The notes under the pieces: model-generated
What the model saw: only the letters and a program-made list of their open reading frames with translations
What the model was told of the DNA's origin: nothing
The model's database searches: none
Made by a program: the position numbers and the translations under genes
Part shown: positions 57,575-64,000 of the stretch, one piece after another
Layout of the letters: each line of letters starts with the position of its first letter
How positions within the stretch are numbered: position 1 is the first letter of the stretch
Source: Planococcus citri
Lineage: Eukaryota; Arthropoda; Insecta; Hemiptera; Pseudococcidae
Length of the DNA: 64,000 bases
Reading direction: 5' to 3'
NCBI RefSeq assembly: GCF_950023065.1
Contig: NC_088677.1
Location: forward strand, 64,195,469-64,259,468

Positions 57575-58437
57575 AGAAGACTAATTTAAACACAATAACA
57601 ACTAATAAATAAATACTATGTACTTTGTAAAATAATTTTGTTTTCCTATTTATTTTCTTCTTTTTGTGTTTGAAAAAAAAATTGTTGATTATTTTATAAA
57701 TCGTTGTTATTCTTCTTTTTTTTAACGGATATTTTTTTTCGTGCGAATCCGTTCGTAGAATGTAATATTTCTTTTTTTAGATTCTTCTTTTCAGTATTTC
57801 GCTTTTATTTATTATGTGAGATTTAATAAAGTATGTACCAGAATGGAAATGATGACACTTTCAATAATATTAAGAAAAGAATTTGAAAATTTATTGTTTG
57901 TTCGTGGCAAAACCATATTCTTTGTGAATGAAAAGTACAAGATCGAATAGTTTCACTTTTTGTACAATAATTTACGATACAATCATTCTTTTTTAATACG
58001 GAATTCTTCGATCTTTCTTGAATCATGTTTTGTAATTATGTGTCAATATGTCATCTTCAACGAGATCCTTCTTCGGCGAAGCTGTAAATCATAATACGCG
58101 TTTGTTATTAATTTATTAATAATATTAAGATACATATTATTTCGAAGAGAAAAATACTACATAAAATATTCGTAAAGTAGTTTGTTTTGCCACAACGACG
58201 ACGTAATCAGCTTCGCACAAGTGCGAATTTTTTTTCCTAGTTGATAAATCTTATTTATAATTATTTTAATTTTTTCTCGATATTCAAAGGTGTATATTGT
58301 TTACTTTAAAATTGGTTACCATCTTTTAAAATAAACATATCACGTATTTTTGTAAATGAATTTTTAATATCAAACTCACCTGTATCATCTTGATACAAGA
58401 AAACAAATCGTCGAAAAATATCGCTTCACTGGTAAGA
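57575..58437. other. Convergent 3' region between Cbl and GTF3C5
   Basis: The 863-bp interval holds the 3' UTRs of both genes. AATAAA occurs on the + strand near 57604 and again near 57826. On the - strand, TTTATT words near 58110 and 58250 are candidate signals for GTF3C5. No coding sequence or clear repeat was seen. Confidence 0.5.
57604..57613 (+). terminator. Poly(A) signal pair for full-length Cbl
   Basis: Two overlapping AATAAA hexamers lie about 30 bp after the TGA of the last Cbl exon, with T-rich sequence downstream. Confidence 0.6.
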
Positions 58438-60264
58438 TTAATTCGCCGAATCTGTGATCTCTTCGTCGTCGTTTTCGAAATCCATATCTTCATCACTCAT
58501 ATCGAAATCATCGTCGTTGTAAGTTTCATCGTTCATGTCCACATCGGAGCTTTCTTCGTCATTCTGATCGGCTGGAAAAATCAAAACTTTATTATTTTTT
58601 GAAATGATTCGCTATCTATGATTCCAAAAATCAAACTGCTTACTTTTATCGTGCTGAGTCGAGTTGAGAGTTTCGAGAATATATTTATCGATTGTTTTAC
58701 GAATTTCGTCGCAAAATTCTTCGGGTAACCAGCCATTCTTCAAGTCGTACTCGCAGTCGTCGAAAGTTTCCAATTTTTGTTGAATTTCCGGTATGTGAAT
58801 ATCACAAAGCTGGAATAAAATGAAGAAAAATTAGTAAAAAGCAGAAATGTGACGAAGATTACAAGATTATCAGTACTTGATAGAACATTTGGCCGTGAGG
58901 AGGTAAATATCCCGGTTTAAAAACGTAACAGTTTTCTTCTATGTTGACTTTTTCATCTTTCCAAGGCTTGTGTTTATTACGAAAAGCGTACCTGCTAGGG
59001 TAACGTTCAACCAGCAACGTTTGAACATTACCTAAACAGTGAAAAAAATTTAGGAATTCGAATTACACGAATTAGGCGTTGATGTAGTTCATAAACGTAC
59101 GAACCTCTGATACGATAATCCACGGTTTGGTATTTCTTAGCTGCAGGATCTTTACGAGGATCGTATCCGAATCGCACCCACGATATTCTGAACGGTCCTG
59201 ATGTAAAATGATAAGCGCTTAGAGCTAATAAATATTTCAGGGCTACCTCGTTGATTCGAGTGATATTGGATAAAGCATTTCTGGTCCATACCGGTCTTAG
59301 CTCGAATAGCTGAAATAAAAACAAAAAAATTAATCACCGGTGCGCAGAAAAATAAACCGAAGATCGAAACACGTACTTCTTTAATTTTCAGAATTTGTTC
59401 TTCTGTGATTAATTTAGTTTTAAGGTAACGAAGCGTATTAGCATTAGGAATATCTGGAATTTCTTTACATTCGTGGCTAACGAATTTAACGAAATTGCTT
59501 CTCCTATCACGTGTACGTCCAGTTAAATGAGTCGCATCATCGGTAGGTCTTGAAGATAAATATGGCTAGAGCAATTAAAAACAGAGTTGGAATTAATGGA
59601 AATCGGTAAAATTAGAACGAACGTAGATAAAAAATGCTTACTTGTACGGTATCAATACGAGCGAACGAAGCAGGTGGTAAATACGATAAAGTAGGTTCAT
59701 CGAGCCAAGATACAGGTTCCAATTTCGTAGGAACGATTTGATCATGTAAACAAACCATCTCACCAGTTTCATCTTTTTCAATAGGTAAATATTGAAAGTC
59801 AGCAAGATCTGGTACAAAAGGATAGCTTATAATATCGTTCAAAAATCATCGATAAAGACAGTAAAACACTCACTATTGAATCGGAACACCTCTTTTACTT
59901 TTCCTATCACTTCAGGAGTACATTGAACTGATTCATTACAAGTTCCATCTTCACTTTTAACGATGGTTCTTTTGATTTTCACTTTCATCAAAAAATTTGA
60001 GCTATCTTTCTTGTCACCGTTGGTACCTTTACAGAATTTGTCTTCTGGACGGAATCTGCATTCTAGTTTGGAATTATTTGAAGAGAACGCCTGTTGCAAA
60101 AGGAATAATGGTTAGAAAATTTTCAAAGGGAAAGAATATAAAGCAATACTTACATTGGAAATTGTATTTATTCCTCCTAAAGTTTGTATCATACGATCGT
60201 CATTTTTCACGTTAGCCGGATATTCGACGCAATATAGATTTTCAATGGGGGTTTTTTCGTTCAT
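58438..60264 (-). CDS. GTF3C5: General transcription factor 3C polypeptide 5 (TFIIIC subunit, tau95-like)
   Basis: Eight exons on the - strand, 5' to 3': 60264-60154, 60090-59874, 59808-59642, 59565-59377, 59309-59105, 59031-58877, 58809-58644, 58571-58438. Together they encode 447 residues ending in TAA. All introns are GT-AG and 63-76 bp long, and the phases agree. TFIIIC binds the internal A and B boxes of tRNA genes and recruits TFIIIB for RNA polymerase III; this subunit works with the A-box-binding module in the nucleus. Family signatures: DFQYLP near residue 114, LFELRPVWTRNAL (229-241), WVRFGYDPRKDP (272-283) followed by YQTVDYRIRG, YVFKPGYLPPHGQMFYQLCD near 333-351, and an Asp/Glu-rich tail (about 405-447) typical of the family. 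It is somewhat shorter than the human protein (about 519 residues), mainly between RIRG and the YVFKPG segment. The ATG has adenine at -3. It is convergent with Cbl and divergent from the zinc-finger gene. Confidence 0.95.
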
Positions 60265-60722
60265 TGTAGGTTGATTTTATATGAAAGTGGATTCAGATCT
60301 TCGATCTTACGTTTAAAAACAAAATAACTCAATTAATTCTACATTAGAAACGATAGAAAAGAAAAAACTTCTCCACTCACGCCGGAAATTTAGTTATCAT
60401 CATTCTTCAAAAAAAATTTCTTTGTAAACAAACACGCGAACTCAAAAATAATATCATTGGCTTTGATCAAAATGACGTCACAGAAAGCTGAATTGTGATT
60501 GGTTGAAATGTTATGAATCAAGATGGCGTTCAATTCAAAAGTTCGCGAACGAATCATAACACATTTTGCGAACGATTTCACTCATCAATCTACGAAATGA
60601 AAATAAAGATTATCTTATCAGTGAAAATAGACGAAGCAAAAATTATAAAGTGAAAAATTTTTCATTTTCTTTTCCAAATTTGTGAACATTTTCCCATTTT
60701 TTCATCTTCAAATTGTCGAAAT
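60265..60722. promoter_or_regulatory. Head-to-head intergenic region, likely bidirectional promoter
   Basis: Only 458 bp separate the ATG of GTF3C5 (- strand) from that of the ZAD zinc-finger gene (+ strand), so both promoters and 5' UTRs must sit here unless upstream exons exist. It contains the palindrome TTCGCGAA near 60542-60549, a second TTTGCGAACG copy near 60564, and possible CCAAT-type words (attggttg near 60500). No TATA box is obvious for either gene. Confidence 0.6.
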
Positions 60723-62239
60723 ATGTCCAATAATGCGGTTGGTTTCGATAAAATTTGCAGATTTTGTGGCTACGAGAAACCTGATGGCAAATTCATATTC
60801 AGTTCAGAAGCAGTAAAAATTGGATTATTATCGAAAATTAAGCAGTTATTCCCAGAAGAGGTAAAATTTCTAATATTTCAGTATCCTTCTATCTTGAAAA
60901 ACGTATTGAAAATGAATTCTTTTTTGTAGACCGAACTCATCAACGCTGAAGTGATTTTACCCAAATTCATCTGTAATTCTTGCGAAACCACCATTGATTA
61001 TTTTTTCGAATTCCACAACTCTGTGAAATTGGTGCAGGAGAATCTAAAGAAGAAAATTCAACCGAGTAAATTACTTCAGAATGAACTTTGCCCCGATGTA
61101 AGTACATCTGTTTGATTTCGTCACTCGTTGTAATTGATATTTTCAGTCAATATGTGATTTATTTTTAGACTCTGTACAAGCCACCTCATCTCTGCCATGA
61201 AATCCAAAAACTAGGAATTATCACAATAAATTTCGATTCGACTGGTATAATAACTTGCTGCGACTGTAACATGAAGTTGAATACCGACGAAGTACGTTGT
61301 TTAAACGAAAGACTATCCTATTGCATCTGTAACGACTGCGGTTACAAAGACGAAACACATTTATTCCTACCCAAAAAGAATGGTAATTTGACATGTCCTC
61401 GTTGCTCGTTCATGAATAAGAAAAACATTTCTCAACAAAACACAACCGAAGTCGTTCAAAGCTCTAAATTCAAATGTGACATTTGCGGTAAATCGTTTAG
61501 TTCCAAAGGTCATCTTAATCGTCACAGTCTTACTCATTTCGGAGCTAAACCATACCTTTGTGAAAATTGTGGCACCGGATTCAACCAAAAATCTTCGTTA
61601 AAGACGCATACCATGATACATAAAAAAATGAACCCTTTTACGTGCAAATGGTGCGGACAACAATTTCGTCATAAACAAACACTCCTCAATCATGTAATGA
61701 GTATACACGGATACGTTAACGAAACAGGCAACTTGTACGAATGCGACGAATGTGAAAAGAAATTCATAAATAAGGCGAAATTAAGACGACATTACAGAAG
61801 CCATTCGGGTGAGAAACCTTTCAAATGTAACATATGCGATAAAACATTCTCCCAAAATGTGAACCTGAAAACTCACTACAAGAAACACGAGGCAGAAAAT
61901 CAATTCCCCAATATTTCCATGTACGCGTCTCAGTCGGTTTTGAACGAGACAGAACAAGGTAACCTGATCCAGGAGTTGTTTACAGATTGCCAACAGTTGA
62001 GTTTAGGTCTAGAGAGTATTTCTACCGATGACGCTAGTTTTGGTTCGGATATTCAGAAGAATTACAGTACCGAAACAGATATGAATTTGAAAGAGTCTAG
62101 TACCAGTAACGAGATGTTTTATGATATGTCATCGTCGTATGGTTTGATGTATTCTGATGATACTGATTTGTATGATACGAGTGATGTGACGAAATCTTCC
62201 ATGTTACCTACGTTTTCTAGTTTGAATACGGTACCTTAG
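60723..62239 (+). CDS. ZAD-type C2H2 zinc-finger protein
   Basis: Three exons, 60723-60860, 60930-61097 and 61169-62239, encode 458 residues; introns are 69 and 71 bp, phase 0. The N-terminus is a zinc-finger-associated domain (ZAD): ICRFCG (Cys12, Cys15) and ICNSC (Cys61, Cys64), followed by a helix (YFFEFHNSVKLVQENLKKK). The ZAD is a dimerisation module found mostly in insect C2H2 proteins. A possible extra zinc site follows (CNDC at 156-159, CPRC at 178-181). Five C2H2 fingers then occupy about 203-342; Cys/His ligands are 205/208/221/225, 233/236/249/253, 261/264/277/282, 294/297/310/314 and 322/325/338/342. The finger 4-5 linker SGEKPF is canonical. The last 115 residues are acidic and Ser/Thr-rich, a plausible activation or interaction region. 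Role inferred: nuclear sequence-specific DNA binding; targets unknown. Orthology cannot be assigned, as this insect family expands by lineage. Confidence 0.93.
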
Positions 62240-62577
62240 GTTTTTGGAAATCTGTGCTGATTTGATTTGTAGTTTTTTTTTTTTGTATTTTTTTACTTAT
62301 TAGTAAAATGGCCTAGTTAGAATTCTTAAAAAACACATTGTTTTGTATTTTATACTTACCTACTTGTACTTATAAATAACATATTTGCAGGATATTATTA
62401 TCTTCATGTTATAAATTTTATCGTTATTTTTATTTTGTTGATTGATTGAACTCGGTCAATTTTATAAATACCTATTCGTAATTTTGTATTTGTTACTGTC
62501 GTGTTTTCTTTGTCGTTTTTCCAAGTATTGTATTTATTTTTTTGAATTATCGTTTCTTATTGTATTGTGCCTACTTA

Positions 62578-62583
62578 AATAAA
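62578..62583 (+). terminator. Poly(A) signal of the zinc-finger gene
   Basis: AATAAA lies about 340 bp after the TAG stop at 62237-62239, inside an AT-rich 3' UTR. No closer hexamer of this exact form was noticed. Confidence 0.5.
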
Positions 62584-63287
62584 TGTATGAATTATTTTCT
62601 GGCTGACGTGTTAATGAATTTCTAGTGAAGTGGTAATCCACTTGTAGTGGAAGAATTTTCTATTTTTTTTTATTCTAATGTTATGCAATGGTGTTGAGTT
62701 TTTGAGTTGTTTTTTTCTCTCTATTTTTTAGGTACTTTTCAAGGAGTGATTTTTTTTGTTTAAAGAGAAACGTTTCGAACTTACACGCTTCAATTTTAAA
62801 TGAAACCAAACTATATTGAAAGAGCATGCCCTAGAACCCCTGTACCAAAATTTCTGGTTCCAAAAAACATTTTTTGATTCTTGGTGAATTTTGGATGGTA
62901 CATGAAATCTCGAAAAAGCTATTTCAAGAGCGATTTTTTGAGCAAATCGTACCAGTCCTTCAATTCAACGTTCACACATCAACAATTCGTATTTTTGGGC
63001 CATTTTTGATTGGAACCTCCAGAAATTCTAAATCGCTTGATTTTTCTCTACTCAGTTTTAACCAGAACGATGTGATTATTTTCTAATTTAGAAAAATTTA
63101 ATTCCCTTCACCTAGGTCTAAGATTAGGAAGAATAATCCAAAATTTCTAATTTTGCTCAAATTGAAACTCCTACAGGGGTGCCCAAAAGTCAGTTTACTC
63201 CATAAAAAGTCACATACAATTCAAGATTCAAGAATTAAGCCTCCTAAAGAAAAAGTAATGACATTGATCTGATAGGAAATTTTATCC

Positions 63288-63363
63288 TCTACAATTTTCT
63301 TCATGGTCATTTTTCTCTAGGATGGTCTACAATTTTCTTCATTGTCATTTTTCTCTAGGATGC
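63288..63363. repeat. 38-bp direct duplication
   Basis: tctacaattttcttcatggt at 63288 is repeated at 63326 with one visible difference (catggt / cattgt); each unit ends tctctaggatg. A recent local duplication. Confidence 0.8.
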
Positions 63364-63593
63364 ACCGTTCGCCGGGAAAATCAACTTTTATGTCAAAAAA
63401 TGTGAATTAAAAAAAAAAAAAAAATTAAAAAAATTGGGGAAAAAATTTAAAATTAGGTATTTCAGCAGTTAATTTCAGCTATTTTTAACATGATTCCCAT
63501 AATTTGATGAAATATAAATTTTCTTTTCAAAAAAAAAAAAACGCGTCAAAATTTTTCTTCTACAAAACCGCCAGACCCTGTTAGGGGGGGGGG

Positions 63594-63862
63594 GGTGTTA
63601 CCAGAATCAAATTTTGTAAAAATGAAAAAAAAAAAAATCGAGCGATATGTCAAAGTATAGGTTGTTTGGGTTGAGAAATACGAATCTGAGGTCCTTTTTC
63701 CCCTCAAACCCCTTGGGGAGGTGCTACCAAAATCAAATTTTGTAAATATGAAAAAAATCTAGTGATATGTCAAAATATTGGTTTTTTGGGTCGAGAAACA
63801 CGAATCTGAGGTCCTTTTTTCCCTCAGACCCCTCGGGGGCCGTTGGGGAGGTGCTACCATTC
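63594..63862. repeat. Tandem repeat, period about 126-130 bp
   Basis: ggtgytaccaraatcaaatt starts at 63594 and 63720, and ggtgctaccat at 63850. Units share gatatgtcaaa, gagaaayacgaatctgaggt and ccctca(g/a)acccc. It resembles the 51465-51915 repeat in length and in the gacccc/cacgaat words but is a separate sequence. Confidence 0.7.
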
Positions 63863-64000
63863 TTGAGATATCTCGTCTCAAACGGGACTATATTTTAACT
63901 ATGTACCTACCTAAATTAACGCGAAGTAATTGTAAGTGAATAAGGCATAAGTCCGCGATTGCATGAAAATGTGTGTTTGAGTGTGTAATTGTTAGGGTAC

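Larger units (their letters stand above)
62584..64000. other. Repeat-rich flank after the zinc-finger gene
   Basis: Contains AT-rich sequence, a CTCCAG-like segment near 62830-63070, the 38-bp duplication, poly(A) runs near 63410 and 63530, and the 126-130-bp tandem repeat. No gene seen. Confidence 0.6.

Overview
This is a eukaryotic nuclear window, AT-rich, with spliced genes (GT-AG introns), AATAAA polyadenylation signals and many interspersed repeats. Protein similarity points to an arthropod. The abundant short words of the taggtaggta/acctacctacc type, the C2H2 gene with a ZAD domain, and the repeat style suggest an insect, perhaps a hemipteran such as a mealybug or scale insect. That last step is an impression, not a demonstration.

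Layout. (1) 1-16934 has no recognisable coding exon. It holds a CpG-richer patch (about 2260-2930) and several inverted-repeat elements. (2) 16935-57574, + strand, holds the 3' part of a Cbl-type E3 ubiquitin ligase gene: ten coding exons spread over about 40 kb. The exons encode the SH2 part of the TKB domain, the linker helix, the RING finger and a short C-terminal tail. The first part of the TKB domain (four-helix bundle and EF-hand) was not found and probably lies upstream of the window. The introns (up to 18.4 kb) are packed with repeats: two decayed LINEs, fold-back elements, tandem repeats, and two related elements ending in CAGGGTGTCTA. (3) 58438-60264, - strand, holds a compact eight-exon gene for the TFIIIC subunit GTF3C5, convergent with Cbl. 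(4) 60723-62239, + strand, holds a three-exon ZAD-type C2H2 zinc-finger gene, head to head with GTF3C5 across about 460 bp that may act as a shared promoter. (5) 62600-64000 is repeat-rich and non-coding.

The three genes have no obvious shared pathway. Cbl is a cytoplasmic ubiquitin ligase for activated receptor tyrosine kinases. GTF3C5 is part of the RNA polymerase III factor TFIIIC. The ZAD protein is probably a DNA-binding regulator. The clearest contrast is architectural: introns of 63-76 bp in the two right-hand genes against multi-kilobase, transposon-filled introns in Cbl.

I found no convincing new multi-gene system. The items most worth a second look are a potential short Cbl isoform made by reading through the donor after the RING exon, the CAGGGTGTCTA element family, and the high density of fold-back elements.
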